A stretch of 64,000 nucleotides of DNA from Amycolatopsis acidicola (GTDB lineage Bacteria > Actinomycetota > Actinomycetes > Mycobacteriales > Pseudonocardiaceae), in NCBI RefSeq assembly GCF_007713735.2, contig NZ_VMNW02000029.1, positions 20,586 to 84,585 on the forward strand, written 5' to 3'. The translations under genes and the position numbers were made by a program. Shown here one piece after another: positions 50,492-60,827 of the stretch (position 1 is its first letter; every line of letters starts with the position of its first letter). The notes below the pieces were generated by a model. That model was not told the DNA's origin, did not search any database, and saw only the letters and a list, made by a program, of their open reading frames with translations.

Positions 50492-51535
50492 TCAGCCCAC
50501 CGGCCGCGTGTTCGAGGACACCAGCGCGGCCAGCCTGTCACCGATCGCCGTGGTGGAGCCCGGATTCGCCTGATCGCGGGTGGCCAGGTCGAAGGCGACC
50601 GAAGCCTCGATCCGGCGGGCCGCCTCGCGCTGGCCGAGGTGGTCCAGCAGCAGCGAAACCGACAGCACGGCGGCGGTCGGGTCGGCGAGCCCCTGCCCGG
50701 CGATGTCCGGGGCGCTGCCGTGCACCGGCTCGAACATGCTCGGGTTGCGGCGGGTGATGTCCAGGTTGCCGCTCGCGGCGAGCCCGATGCCACCGGTCAC
50801 CGCGGCGGCGAGGTCGGTGATGATGTCGCCGAACAGGTTGTCGGTGACGATCACGTCGAACCGGGCGGGGTCGGTCACCATGTGGATCGTCGCCGCGTCC
50901 ACGTGGGAGTAGTTGACCGTCACGTCGGGGTGCTCGAGCGAGACCTCCTCGACGATCCGCGACCACAACGAGCCGGCGTGCAGCATCACGTTCGTCTTGT
51001 GCACCAGCGTGAGGTGCTTGCGGGGCCGCTCCTCCGCGCGGTTGAAGGCGTCCGCCACCACGCGGCGCACCCCGAACGCGGTGTTGACGCTGACCTCGGT
51101 CGCGATCTCGTGCTCGGTGTCCTTGCGCAGCAGGCCGCCGTTGCCCGCGTACGGGCCTTCGGTGCCTTCGCGCACGACCACCATGTCGATCTCCGCCGCC
51201 GTGTCGGCCAGCGGGCCGCGCACGCCCGGGTACAGCCGCGCCGGCCGCAGGTTCACGTGGTGGTCGAGCTCGAACCGCAGGCGCAGCAGCAGGCCGCGCT
51301 CGAGGATCCCGCTGGGCACCGTCGGGTCGCCGACCGCGCCGAGCAGGATCGCGTCGTGCTGGCGCAGCTCGCCCAGCACGGACTCCGGCAGCAGTTCACC
51401 GGTGGCGTGCCAGCGCGCGGCGCCAAGGTCGTAGGTCGTGCTCTCCACCGACGGGGCGACTTCCCCGAGAACCTTGAGCGCCTCGGTGATCACTTCGGGA
51501 CCGATCCCATCTCCTGGGATCACCGCGAGCCGCAT
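50492..51535 (-). CDS. leuB: 3-isopropylmalate dehydrogenase
   Basis: A 347-residue beta-decarboxylating dehydrogenase of the leucine pathway. 'AVIPGDGIGPEVITEALKVL' at the N-terminus, 'VVREGTEGPYAGNGG' (substrate Arg/Glu), 'VNYSHVDAATIHMVTDP' (metal Asp), 'DNLFGDIITDLAAAVTGG' and 'FEPVHGSAPDIAGQGLADP' (NAD site) are intact. GAGGTG precedes ATG 51535. It is 200 bases upstream of cimA, which shows structural closeness to this family in substrate but is separately attenuated. Confidence 0.94.
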   Translation of the reverse strand: MRLAVIPGDGIGPEVITEALKVLGEVAPSVESTTYDLGAARWHATGELLPESVLGELRQHDAILLGAVGDPTVPSGILERGLLLRLRFELDHHVNLRPARLYPGVRGPLADTAAEIDMVVVREGTEGPYAGNGGLLRKDTEHEIATEVSVNTAFGVRRVVADAFNRAEERPRKHLTLVHKTNVMLHAGSLWSRIVEEVSLEHPDVTVNYSHVDAATIHMVTDPARFDVIVTDNLFGDIITDLAAAVTGGIGLAASGNLDITRRNPSMFEPVHGSAPDIAGQGLADPTAAVLSVSLLLDHLGQREAARRIEASVAFDLATRDQANPGSTTAIGDRLAALVSSNTRPVG

Positions 51536-51961
51536 CCAGACACCTCTTCTCGACCAGTGCGCCGGGGCGCCCTCAGCCCCGTGCGCACGAAAACTCCAGC
51601 GACGGCAGGTTACCGGCCGTCGCCATTAGCCCAAACCGGCACCACCCTTATGACTGAACTTCCCCAGCGCCGAGACACCCATTCAGCGCAAGCTCCCCTC
51701 CGCGGGGGAGACCCGATGGGCCTGCTGGACCAGCGGCCGGGGCGTGCCGATCCCCGCCCCGGCTGTGTTGGCCACCCGCGTCGCCGTGTTTGCCACCCGC
51801 GTCGGTGTATTTGCCGCCCGCGCCCCCTGTTCGTCGGGGCGGGCGAGGGCGCGAGTGTTGGCCCCGGGCGCCGCCAACGCACCAACGCCGGGGGCCAACA
51901 CACCGACGCGAACGGCAAACTCGCCGACCGAGGCGGCCAACACACGTGCGGTGGCCCCATC
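51536..51961. repeat. intergenic imperfect inverted/tandem repeat region
   Basis: No credible gene. Between 51,765 and 51,955 short units around GTTTGCC-ACCCGCGTCGGTGT recur in tandem, and the right half (GCCAACACACCGACGCGAACGGCAAAC-type, 51893-51920) is close to the reverse complement of the left half (51788-51815), so the DNA could fold into a large hairpin. Both strands translate to Ala/Thr/Val repeats (TRVANTATRVANT on one). I recall similar Thr-Arg-Val-Ala-Asn-Thr frames between genes of Amycolatopsis; a dispersed intergenic repeat family is likely. Confidence 0.6.
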
Positions 51962-54900
51962 TCACGTAGCGGGACGCCCCGGAACGTGGATCGTGATCAC
52001 CGAGGCACGGGATCCCGAGCCGTTGTGGTGATACAGCGCGAGCAACCCCTGGACGGTGTCCGTGCTCGCGGCGTTGCGGGTGACGACGAGGTGCGTGCCC
52101 GGTTCCGCCGCGTAGACCAGCGCCGGGTCGCCGCGCCCGGAGACCGAGTACGCCGGTGCCAGCGGGTCGAACGACGACGGCGTGCCGATGCTGTCGATCA
52201 GCCCGTCCACGCTGCTCGGCGCCACGTAGTAGCCGGCGACGCCCACCGTGTAGCTGATCTTGTGGGTGGCCGCGGCCGGGTCGATCCCGAGCGCGGCGAG
52301 ACTCACCGGCAGCACGATCACGTCGGTGTCGAAGACGTTCGTGTCCACGTCGCCCAGCTGGCCATTGACCGCCTGTACGTCCACCGAGGGGAAGCCCGGG
52401 GCGTTGAGATCCACGGTGTTCACCAGCAGCACGTCGGTGCCGGTCGCCTTCGTCACGTAGGACTCGAAGTCCGGCTTCCCGTCGCCGGTGGTGTCGATGT
52501 CCACGAACGGGATCGTGTTGCTGCCGAGGTTCGCCCAGTCGCCCCACGTTGACAGCCCGAACGCGAGCAGCGCGCTCGACGGGTCGCCCGCCGCTTTCGC
52601 TTGGGGCGCCGTGGAAGTGGCGCCGACGAACCGCAGATCACCGCCCTTCGCGGTGTCGTTGATCGTGCACCCGTCGGTGAGCTTGCCCTTGCAGCTGGGC
52701 AGCCGCGGCGACGACGCCTGCAGCTCCAGCACGCTGATCAGCGACTCGTACCGCTCGCTCCCGGTGCCCTGGTCGAGCCCGCGCCCGCTGAGGTTCAGCG
52801 TCGCCGTGTCCCCGCGGAAGTTCACCGAATTCGGCGCGCTGATCGAGGAAACCGGCTTCGGCGCCGAGTACACCGGCACCCGCAGCGCCGTCCCGCCGGA
52901 CGACGGGCTCAGCACCACACGGCCCGACGCGTCGGCGACGAACTGCCGCGCGAGGCCAGCCTGCTCGGCCTCGACGGTCGGGTCGGCGATCTTGCGCAGC
53001 GCGGCCGGGTCCGTGATCCGCAGCGTCACCCGGACCTGCGCGACACCGTGCGGAGCGACGCGCACGGAGTTGGTGGACAGCTGGTACTGCACGCCGGGCA
53101 GCTGCGTGATGCCCTCGTAAGCGACCCGGTACGTGACCGGGGTGCTGCCCTTGTTGACCACCTTGATCGTCTTCGTCAGCGACAGTGGACGGCTCACCTC
53201 GACGGTGCCGAAGCCGACGCTGACCACGCCCGGGTCGTCCTGCACATAGGCGAGCACCGAGGTGTCCACCGCGGCCTTCGCGTCCACGCGGCCCGCGCCG
53301 ACCCGTTGCGGCCCATAGGTTTCCCCGTTGGCGGCGAGGTCGTGGCCCGCGGTGGTGACGACGGCGGCCTTGACCTCCTCGACGGACCAGTCCGGGTGTG
53401 CCTGCCGCACCAGCGCGGCGATCCCGGCCGTGTGCGGCGCCGCCATCGAGGTGCCCGACAGCACCGCGCGGTCGTTGCCGCTGCCGCGGAACGCCGACGA
53501 GATCGTGTCACCGGGCGCGGAAACGTCCGGCTTCACCGCCGGGCCGCGCACACCCCGCGAGGTGAACGAACTCGGTGTGTCCACAATGGACGGATCAGCG
53601 GTCGGCAGGCTGGTCCGCCCGGCGCCGTAGAGCCGGACCGACAACGTGCCGGCGTCCAGCGCGGGCCGCAGCCGCGCCGTCGCGGAGGCGGTGAACTGGA
53701 ACATCGGCACGGCCGAGTTGCCCGCGATCGAGGCCCCGAAGTGCTCCACCGCCGAGGAAAGCAGCACGCCGGCGGCTCCGGCGGCCTGCGCATTGTTCGC
53801 CCGCGCGGCCGAACCGCAGGCGCGCGTCGCGTCGTTGTCGTCCCATTCCAGCCACACGAACTTGCCCGCCACGGCCGTCTTGTCGGTTGCGCTGTACGCG
53901 GCGCAGCCGTCCGCGTTCGCCGACGAGAGCTTCACGACACTGTTCGTCGCGTCGAGGTTGTCGTAGCCGACGTAGTTCAGGCTGTACTGCCCGCCCTTCG
54001 GACCCGCGATGTCCGCCGGCGCCGCGACATCGGCCGCGTCGCGCAACACCGAGGCGTCGCGGCTGCTCGCCACGGTAAGCGCTTCCGGCGTGTTGCCGGG
54101 CGAGCCCGCGGCGTCGTAGACGTCACCGGCGTTGCCCGCGGAGATCACCGAGAGCACGTCGTTGTCGGCGAGCTTGCGCACGAACAGCGAGTCCGGGTCG
54201 TCCGGCGCGCCGTAGTCGCTGCCCAGTGACATGTTGATCAGGTCGAGACGATCGGAGAAATCCCCGTCCCCGTTGGGATCCAGCGCCCAGTCGAGCGCCT
54301 GCGAAGTGACCGTCGTCGACCCCGAGCAGCCGAACACCTTGATCGCGTACAGCGAGGACTTCGGCGCCGTGCCCGGGCCGATCTTCATGGCGTTGAGCGA
54401 GTCCGCGGTCAGTTTCGAGTAGTCGCCGGTGAAGGTGCCGCCATCGGCGTCGACCCCGAAACCGCCGACAGTGCCGGCCACGTGGGTGCCGTGTTCGCCG
54501 CAGGCCAGCGGGTTGGGGTCCGGCGCCGGTTCGGGCGAGCCCGTGGTGCCGCCCGAGTCGTAGTCGTCGCCCACGAGATCGGTGCCGCCCACGACCTTCG
54601 CGGTGGGAAACGCGGGGGTGGCCTTCGACCTGTCGATCGCGTTGTAGGCATCCTTCGTGCCTTCGCCGCCGAAGTCCGCATGGGTGTAATCGATGCCGTC
54701 GTCGATCACGCCTATCCGGATCCCGTCGCCGTAGCGTCCGGTCTGCTGCCAGGTGGCGAGGACGTTCGTGAGCTGCGCGGCGCTGCTGTTGCCGCGCGTC
54801 TTGGGCACCACCGTGCGGATCGACACCACGTCGTCCCGCGCGGCGAGGTCGCGGATCTTCGCCGCGTCCGCCGTCACCACGACGCCGGGGACCGCGTTCG

Positions 54901-55270
54901 CCGTCTGGTACAGCACTTTGGTCCCGGTGTCGGCGGAGCGGAGCTGGCCCAGCACGGCGTTGACGACGCCGGTGACCCCGGCCTTCGCCGCGTTGGCCGC
55001 CTGCTTGGCCTTGTCCGGCCCGCTCCCCTTCGCCTGCTCGGCGTTGAACGCGTCCACGGCGGGCTGTCGGGCGAGTTCGATGAACGCCGTCGTCTTCCCC
55101 GACGCCGCGCCGAGCCGGGCGGAAAGCTTGCCCTGCAAGGAATCCGCGGGGATCGAAGCGACCGGCAGGCCGTCCGCCGACGCGTCCTCGGCCGCGGCCG
55201 AGACGGGAAGAGACGAGCTGAGGAGCAGCGCGAAAACGGCCGCGGTAGACCGCCGGGCCCAAGGTCTCAT
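51962..55270 (-). CDS. secreted subtilisin-like serine protease (S8)
   Basis: A 1102-residue exported protease: signal peptide (1-26, ending SAAA), an inhibitor-like propeptide (about 40-160), and an S8 domain with D190 in 'GIRIGVIDDGIDYTHADF', H263 in 'GEHGTHVAGTVGG', N380 in 'SAGN' and S608 in 'LSGTSMAAPHTAG'. A PA domain (about 420-560) is inserted before the Ser motif. The rest is beta-sandwich, fibronectin-like, with no anchor. It acts outside the cell on proteins. It follows serA on the same strand after a 99-base gap and has no specific link to it. Confidence 0.92.
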   Translation of the reverse strand: MRPWARRSTAAVFALLLSSSLPVSAAAEDASADGLPVASIPADSLQGKLSARLGAASGKTTAFIELARQPAVDAFNAEQAKGSGPDKAKQAANAAKAGVTGVVNAVLGQLRSADTGTKVLYQTANAVPGVVVTADAAKIRDLAARDDVVSIRTVVPKTRGNSSAAQLTNVLATWQQTGRYGDGIRIGVIDDGIDYTHADFGGEGTKDAYNAIDRSKATPAFPTAKVVGGTDLVGDDYDSGGTTGSPEPAPDPNPLACGEHGTHVAGTVGGFGVDADGGTFTGDYSKLTADSLNAMKIGPGTAPKSSLYAIKVFGCSGSTTVTSQALDWALDPNGDGDFSDRLDLINMSLGSDYGAPDDPDSLFVRKLADNDVLSVISAGNAGDVYDAAGSPGNTPEALTVASSRDASVLRDAADVAAPADIAGPKGGQYSLNYVGYDNLDATNSVVKLSSANADGCAAYSATDKTAVAGKFVWLEWDDNDATRACGSAARANNAQAAGAAGVLLSSAVEHFGASIAGNSAVPMFQFTASATARLRPALDAGTLSVRLYGAGRTSLPTADPSIVDTPSSFTSRGVRGPAVKPDVSAPGDTISSAFRGSGNDRAVLSGTSMAAPHTAGIAALVRQAHPDWSVEEVKAAVVTTAGHDLAANGETYGPQRVGAGRVDAKAAVDTSVLAYVQDDPGVVSVGFGTVEVSRPLSLTKTIKVVNKGSTPVTYRVAYEGITQLPGVQYQLSTNSVRVAPHGVAQVRVTLRITDPAALRKIADPTVEAEQAGLARQFVADASGRVVLSPSSGGTALRVPVYSAPKPVSSISAPNSVNFRGDTATLNLSGRGLDQGTGSERYESLISVLELQASSPRLPSCKGKLTDGCTINDTAKGGDLRFVGATSTAPQAKAAGDPSSALLAFGLSTWGDWANLGSNTIPFVDIDTTGDGKPDFESYVTKATGTDVLLVNTVDLNAPGFPSVDVQAVNGQLGDVDTNVFDTDVIVLPVSLAALGIDPAAATHKISYTVGVAGYYVAPSSVDGLIDSIGTPSSFDPLAPAYSVSGRGDPALVYAAEPGTHLVVTRNAASTDTVQGLLALYHHNGSGSRASVITIHVPGRPAT

Positions 55271-55369
55271 GAACCCCTCCTGATCAGGATGAGGCTGAGA
55301 ACTTAGCGGAGGAGCCCGGCGGCCGACTAGTGCATCGTGGGATAAATCCGACTTTCGTCGGCTCTTCGG

Positions 55370-56968
55370 TCAGGAAAAGGTCACGGCGCGAATCGTGCGG
55401 GCGCCGACGGTGGCCCCGATCGGCTCCAGCAGATGGGAGTCGACCTCACGGTCCACGCGGAGCAGCATGACCGCGTCGGTGCCGTCGGTGGTCTGGCTGA
55501 TCTGCGCCGCCTCGATGTTCACCGAGGCCTCGCCGAGCAGGGTGCCGACGCGGCCCATGATGCCGGGCCGGTCCGGATACTCCAGCAGCAGCATGTTGCC
55601 CTCGGCGCGGATGTCGAAGTTGCGGCCGTTGACCGAAACCAGCTTCTGCACCTCGCCCTTGCCGGTGACCGAACCCGACACGGAGATCGTCGAACCGTCC
55701 TCGTGCACGGCGCGCACGGTGACCAGGCTGCGCCAGTTCGGGCTCTCCGACTCGGTGACCAGCTCGACGCTGACGCCGAGGTCCTCGGCCAGCTGCGGCG
55801 CGTTGACGAACGTGACCTGGTCCTCGACCACGCGGGAGAACACCCCGCGCAGCGCGGCCAGCTGCAGGACGCCGACCTCCTCGGTGGAGAGCTCGCCGCT
55901 GACGGTGACGGTGACCGACGACGGGGCCTTCGAGCTCAGCGCGGAAACCACGGTGCCCAGCTTCTGGGTGAGCGGGAGGTACGGGCGAAGGTCCTCGCCG
56001 ACCCGGCCGCCGCCGGCGACGTTCACCGCGTCCGGCACGAAGTCCCCGCGCAGCGCGGCCAGCGTCGAGTAGGCGACGTCGGTGCCCGCCCTGTCCTGCG
56101 CCTCGGCGGTGGAGGCGCCAAGGTGCGGGGTGACCACGACGTTCGGCAGCTCGAACAGCGGGCTCTCGGTGGTGGGCTCCTTGACGAACACGTCGATGCC
56201 CGCGCCGCCGACGTGGCCGCTGCGGATCGCGTCCGCCAGCGCCTCCTCGTCGATGAGACCGCCGCGCGCGGCGTTCACGATGATCACGCCCTGCTTGGTC
56301 TTCTTGAGCGCCTCGGCGTCGATCAGGCCGACCGTCTCCGGCGTCTTGGGCAGGTGGATCGAGATCGCGTCGGCGCGGGAGAGCAGCTCGTCGAGGCTGA
56401 CCAGCTCGGCGCCCAGCTGCGCGGCGCGCGCGGCCGAGACGTACGGGTCGTACGCGATGATCGTGGTGTCGAAGGAGGCGAGCCGCTGCGCGAACAGCTG
56501 GCCGATCTTGCCGAACCCGACGACGCCGATGGTCTTGCCCTGGAGCTCGATCCCGCTGTAGGCGCTGCGCTTCCACTCGCCGCCGCGGAGGCTCTGGTCG
56601 GCGGCCGGGACGCGGCGGGCGACCGCGAGCAGCAGCGCGATGGCGTGCTCGCAGGCCGAGACGATGTTGGAGGTGGGTGCGTTGACCACGAGCACGCCCT
56701 TGGCGGTGGCCGCGGGCACCTCGACGTTGTCCAGGCCCACGCCGGCGCGGGCGACGACCTTGAGCCGGTTCGTCGCCGCGAAGACCTCGGCGTCGACCTT
56801 CGTGGCGGATCGGACCAACAGCGCGTCGGCGCCCTTCACCGCTTCGAGGAGCGCGGGACGGTCGGTACCGTCCACATGCTGGACCTCGACCTCGTCACCG
56901 AAAACACTCAGCACGGAGGGTGCCAGCTTTTCGGCGATAAGAACGACGGGCTTGCTGGGGTTGGTCAC
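55370..56968 (-). CDS. serA: D-3-phosphoglycerate dehydrogenase
   Basis: A 532-residue enzyme for the first step of serine synthesis. NAD-binding 'TIGVVGFGKIGQLFAQRLAS', 'INAARGGLIDEEAL'-like motif (VNAARGGLIDEEALADAI), substrate loop 'ARAGVGLDNVEVPAAT' and the catalytic 'TPHLGASTAEAQDRAG' (His) are complete. The long form has an intervening (ASB) domain (about 320-450) and a C-terminal ACT domain ('LLEYPDRPGIMGRVGTLLGE') for serine feedback. Start ATG 56968; the length is usual for actinobacteria. Confidence 0.95.
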   Translation of the reverse strand: MTNPSKPVVLIAEKLAPSVLSVFGDEVEVQHVDGTDRPALLEAVKGADALLVRSATKVDAEVFAATNRLKVVARAGVGLDNVEVPAATAKGVLVVNAPTSNIVSACEHAIALLLAVARRVPAADQSLRGGEWKRSAYSGIELQGKTIGVVGFGKIGQLFAQRLASFDTTIIAYDPYVSAARAAQLGAELVSLDELLSRADAISIHLPKTPETVGLIDAEALKKTKQGVIIVNAARGGLIDEEALADAIRSGHVGGAGIDVFVKEPTTESPLFELPNVVVTPHLGASTAEAQDRAGTDVAYSTLAALRGDFVPDAVNVAGGGRVGEDLRPYLPLTQKLGTVVSALSSKAPSSVTVTVSGELSTEEVGVLQLAALRGVFSRVVEDQVTFVNAPQLAEDLGVSVELVTESESPNWRSLVTVRAVHEDGSTISVSGSVTGKGEVQKLVSVNGRNFDIRAEGNMLLLEYPDRPGIMGRVGTLLGEASVNIEAAQISQTTDGTDAVMLLRVDREVDSHLLEPIGATVGARTIRAVTFS

Positions 56969-57037
56969 GATGGGACTCCCAAAGAAGACGCGGCCGTGGA
57001 TGCCCCCGAAGTCTAGTCGCGCTGTTCAGGCGGGCTG

Positions 57038-57610
57038 TTAACGGGCGCGCAACCCGCGGAAAACAAGATCGACGACTCGCGCCAGCGAAGGCTTCCCGCC
57101 CGCCGCGTGCTCGCTCGCCCAGGCCGCGGAATGCACCAGCAGCAACACTTCCGGCGCTGTCACGTCCGCGCGCAGCTCCCCCGCCGCGCGGGCCCGCTCG
57201 ACCAGATGGCCGGCGCTCTCCCGCATCCCGTGGCACGACCGGGACAGCTGCGAGGTCTCGTCCGCGAGCGCGTCGGCGAGTGCGTCGGTCAGGCCCCGGT
57301 AGACGGTCGACGCTTCGCCCATTTCGATCGCCCACGCCTTGAGCGCGTCGATCGGCGACGGGTGCCCGAGCAGGTCGTCGGCGGCCTTGGCCTGCGCGTC
57401 GAACCGCTCGCGCAGCAGCGCTTCGAGCAGGGCCTCGCGGGTGGGGAAATGCCGGTACAGCGTGCCGATGCCGACCCCGGCCCGCCGCGCTATCTCCTCC
57501 AGCGACGCGTCGATCCCGCGCTCGGCGAAGGCCCGCCGCGCCTCCTCGAGCAGGCGTTCGTAGTTGCGGCGGGCGTCGGCTCGCATGGCCTTGGGGTTCG
57601 CGCTGGTCAT
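57038..57610 (-). CDS. TetR-family transcriptional regulator
   Basis: A 190-residue regulator. HTH 'ARRAFAERGIDASLEEIARR' and 'AGVGIGTLYRHFPTREALLE' (about 23-62), helical effector domain with 'ADVTAPEVLLLVHSAAWASE'. ATG 57610 is used; the longer frame extends into the promoter. It is divergent from the LLM oxidoreductase, with a CGGAGG-type palindrome between them. Confidence 0.87.
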   Translation of the reverse strand: MTSANPKAMRADARRNYERLLEEARRAFAERGIDASLEEIARRAGVGIGTLYRHFPTREALLEALLRERFDAQAKAADDLLGHPSPIDALKAWAIEMGEASTVYRGLTDALADALADETSQLSRSCHGMRESAGHLVERARAAGELRADVTAPEVLLLVHSAAWASEHAAGGKPSLARVVDLVFRGLRAR

Positions 57611-57636
57611 CGCGGCCAAGAATAGCCTCGACAAAT

Positions 57637-57651
57637 CGGAGGCAACCTCCG
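57637..57651. promoter_or_regulatory. operator palindrome CGGAGG-CAA-CCTCCG
   Basis: A perfect 6+3+6 inverted repeat in the 82-base gap between the divergent TetR and LLM-oxidoreductase genes; a further AGCGGAGGC half-site follows at about 57661. It lies between TCGACA (57628-57633) and TACACT (57653-57658), a weak promoter for the oxidoreductase, so bound TetR protein should block it and probably also its own promoter. Confidence 0.65.
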
Positions 57652-57692
57652 CTACACTCAAGCGGAGGCACCCTCACGTTAAGGAGAGCAGC

Positions 57693-58559
57693 ATGCGGGG
57701 AAAGGTCGGAGTCTGGCTCTACGGGGCCCGGCTCACCGATGCCGGGGAGGAGCGCGAGCAGCTGCGCCGCATAGACCGGCTCGGCTACGAATCGGCGTGG
57801 ATCGGCGAACAGGTCGGCGGCAAGGACGCGATGGCACGATCGGCGATCGCGCTCGCGGCCACCGAACGGCTCACCATCGGCACCGGGATCGCGAACCTAT
57901 GGGCGCGCCCGGCGCCCACGATGCAGGCGGGCGGGCGCACGCTCGCCGAGGCGTTCCCCGGCCGGTTCGTGCTCGGCATCGGGATCGGGCACCCGTTCCA
58001 GGCCGAGAGCCTCGGCGAGCAGTACCGGAAACCGTTGACACTCATGAAGAACTATCTGTCCCGAATGGACGAAGAGGCCGCGCTCAACCCGCCGGCGCGG
58101 CCGTTCCGGCGGGTGCTCGGCGCGATCGGGCCGAAGATGCTTGCGCTGTCCAGGGATGCCGCCGACGGTGCACACCCGTTCTTCATGCCGTTGGCGCACA
58201 CGGTTTCCGCCAGGGAGATCCTCGGGCCGGACAAGCTGCTCGTGCCGCACCAGACCGTGCTGCTCGAGCCGGATCCGCGGCGCGCCAGGGAAATCGCGCG
58301 GCCCTTCGTCCGGTTCGTGCTCACCGAAGGGGCGAGCGCGTATCCGAAGGCGTGGCGGGATTTCGGCTACGACCTCGACGGCACTTCGGACCGGCTCGTC
58401 GACGCCGCGGTCGCCTGGGGCGACGAGGAAGCGATCGCGAAACGGGTGCGCGAACAGCTCGACGCGGGCGCGGACCAGGTGCTGATCACCCCGCTGGCGG
58501 ACACGCTGACCGGCACCGCCGACCAGCTGGAACGGCTCGCTCCCGCCCTGCTGGGGTAG
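57693..58559 (+). CDS. LLM-class (F420/FMN-dependent) oxidoreductase
   Basis: A 288-residue luciferase-like monooxygenase fold protein, ATG 57693 with AAGGAGAG upstream. 'VWLYGARLTDAGEEREQLRR', 'ATERLTIGTGIANLWARPAP', 'EAFPGRFVLGIGIGHPFQAE' and 'GADQVLITPLADTLTGT' follow the TIGR03620-like F420-dependent subfamily. Cofactor F420 or FMN cannot be decided by eye. Probably induced through the divergent TetR regulator. Confidence 0.82.
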   Translation: MRGKVGVWLYGARLTDAGEEREQLRRIDRLGYESAWIGEQVGGKDAMARSAIALAATERLTIGTGIANLWARPAPTMQAGGRTLAEAFPGRFVLGIGIGHPFQAESLGEQYRKPLTLMKNYLSRMDEEAALNPPARPFRRVLGAIGPKMLALSRDAADGAHPFFMPLAHTVSAREILGPDKLLVPHQTVLLEPDPRRAREIARPFVRFVLTEGASAYPKAWRDFGYDLDGTSDRLVDAAVAWGDEEAIAKRVREQLDAGADQVLITPLADTLTGTADQLERLAPALLG

Positions 58560-58593
58560 ACAAACGGAGTCTCCAGTCCGTATCTTGGGCGGC

Positions 58594-59433
58594 ATGAACG
58601 ACTCCCCCGCCGACGTCTTCCGCCGGCTCAGCGAAGGCATCTCCGGCGGGCGCTGGGGTGAACTGGGCGAGCTCTACGCCGAGGACACCGTGGTCGAACA
58701 CCCTCAGCGTCCGCCGGCGGGCGCGCGCATGACAGGACGCGCCGCCGTGGCCCAGCGCTTCACGGCGATGGGCTCGGCCATCGAACTCCGCGCGCGGGAC
58801 GTGGTGGTGCACGAGACGACCGATCCGGAGGTGATCGTCGCCGAATACACCTACGACGGACCCGGTTTCACCAGCGCGAACATCCAGATGCTGCGGGTGC
58901 GCGACGGGCTCATCACGCATTCCCGGGACTACCACGACTTCTATCGCATGGCCGCGGCCAGCGACGGCCTCGGCGAGCTGGCGGAACTGTACGAGAACAA
59001 CCCGATGCCCGAGCTGGCCCCGGACTTCACGCCTTCCGCGACGGACACCCGCGGGAAAGTCGTGGAGGAGCTACTGCTCGGTGTCACCCTGGGAAAGGGA
59101 GCGGAGACCGCGGGACTTTACGCGGAGGACGCGTATGTGACGCATCCGTTCGGCATCGACTCACCGCCGCTGAAGGGGCGGGAGGAGCTGCGGGCACATT
59201 TCGCGCCGGCGCGCGGGGCCGGGATGGGCGTGCGCGGTCTGGTCCTGCATCGGGGGCTCGACCCGGAGGTGGTGATCGCGGAGTTCGCCTACGTCGGCCG
59301 CCGCACGCGGCCGTTCGTCGCGTCGAACATCTTCGTGCTGCGGATCAAAGGAAACCTGATCGCGGAATCCCGCGACTACGGAGACCACCTGGCCCTGGCC
59401 GCCGCGGACCAAGGCGTGGCACCACTTCTCTAG
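58594..59433 (+). CDS. tandem NTF2-like (SnoaL-type) protein
   Basis: A 279-residue protein made of two NTF2-fold halves: 'ADVFRRLSEGISGGRWGELG' / 'LYAEDTVVEHPQRPPAGARM' and 'KVVEELLLGVTLGKGAETAG' / 'LYAEDAYVTHPFGIDSPPLK'. Both end in 'SRDY.D' motifs. Such folds bind small ligands or act as cyclases or isomerases; no reaction is inferred. ATG 58594 lies seven bases past a TATCTT -10 box (58581-58586; -35 TAGACA 58557-58562), so the mRNA may be leaderless. ACGGA...TCCGT (58564-58581) forms a small palindrome there. Confidence 0.75.
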   Translation: MNDSPADVFRRLSEGISGGRWGELGELYAEDTVVEHPQRPPAGARMTGRAAVAQRFTAMGSAIELRARDVVVHETTDPEVIVAEYTYDGPGFTSANIQMLRVRDGLITHSRDYHDFYRMAAASDGLGELAELYENNPMPELAPDFTPSATDTRGKVVEELLLGVTLGKGAETAGLYAEDAYVTHPFGIDSPPLKGREELRAHFAPARGAGMGVRGLVLHRGLDPEVVIAEFAYVGRRTRPFVASNIFVLRIKGNLIAESRDYGDHLALAAADQGVAPLL

Positions 59434-59702
59434 TTCTCCGGCAGGTCGAACTCGCCGTCGCGGACGCCGGCCACGAACGCGTCCCATTCCGAAGGCGTGA
59501 AAATGAGCACCGTGCCGTCCGGCTCGGACGACTTCCGCAGCGCGGTGTACGTCAGGCCGTCGGTGTGCGGCACGAAAGCGAATTCGAGCGCGTCCTCGAT
59601 GGTCTCCCCGGCGGGCTCGGCTCGTTGCCAGCGCGCGGTTTCCAGATCGAGTACGTCTCGGACACCGAATTTGTCGTCGATCGCACCCTGGGGTTCAGAC
59701 AT
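59430..59702 (-). CDS. DUF397 protein
   Basis: A 90-residue protein ending 'GTVLIFTPSEWDAFVAGVRD', the characteristic C-terminus of the DUF397 family, abundant in Streptomyces and Amycolatopsis next to XRE-type regulators. The first half is acidic and less typical. No regulator partner is adjacent here. It overlaps the preceding convergent gene by four bases. Confidence 0.82.
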   Translation of the reverse strand: MSEPQGAIDDKFGVRDVLDLETARWQRAEPAGETIEDALEFAFVPHTDGLTYTALRKSSEPDGTVLIFTPSEWDAFVAGVRDGEFDLPEN

Positions 59703-59781
59703 GGCGTCAGACTAACCACCGTCCACAAACCACCTCCGGTGCACCGCGATGCACCGGAGGTGGCCAGGACACCCGTTGTGA

Positions 59782-60795
<1,014 letters not shown>

Positions 60796-60827
60796 GGTGG
60801 GTAGAACTTCCTTCCTGATTTTTTCGG

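Noticed and set aside
51765..51955. CRISPR array
   Set aside because: Units are contiguous and partly palindromic, with no unique spacers and no cas genes.
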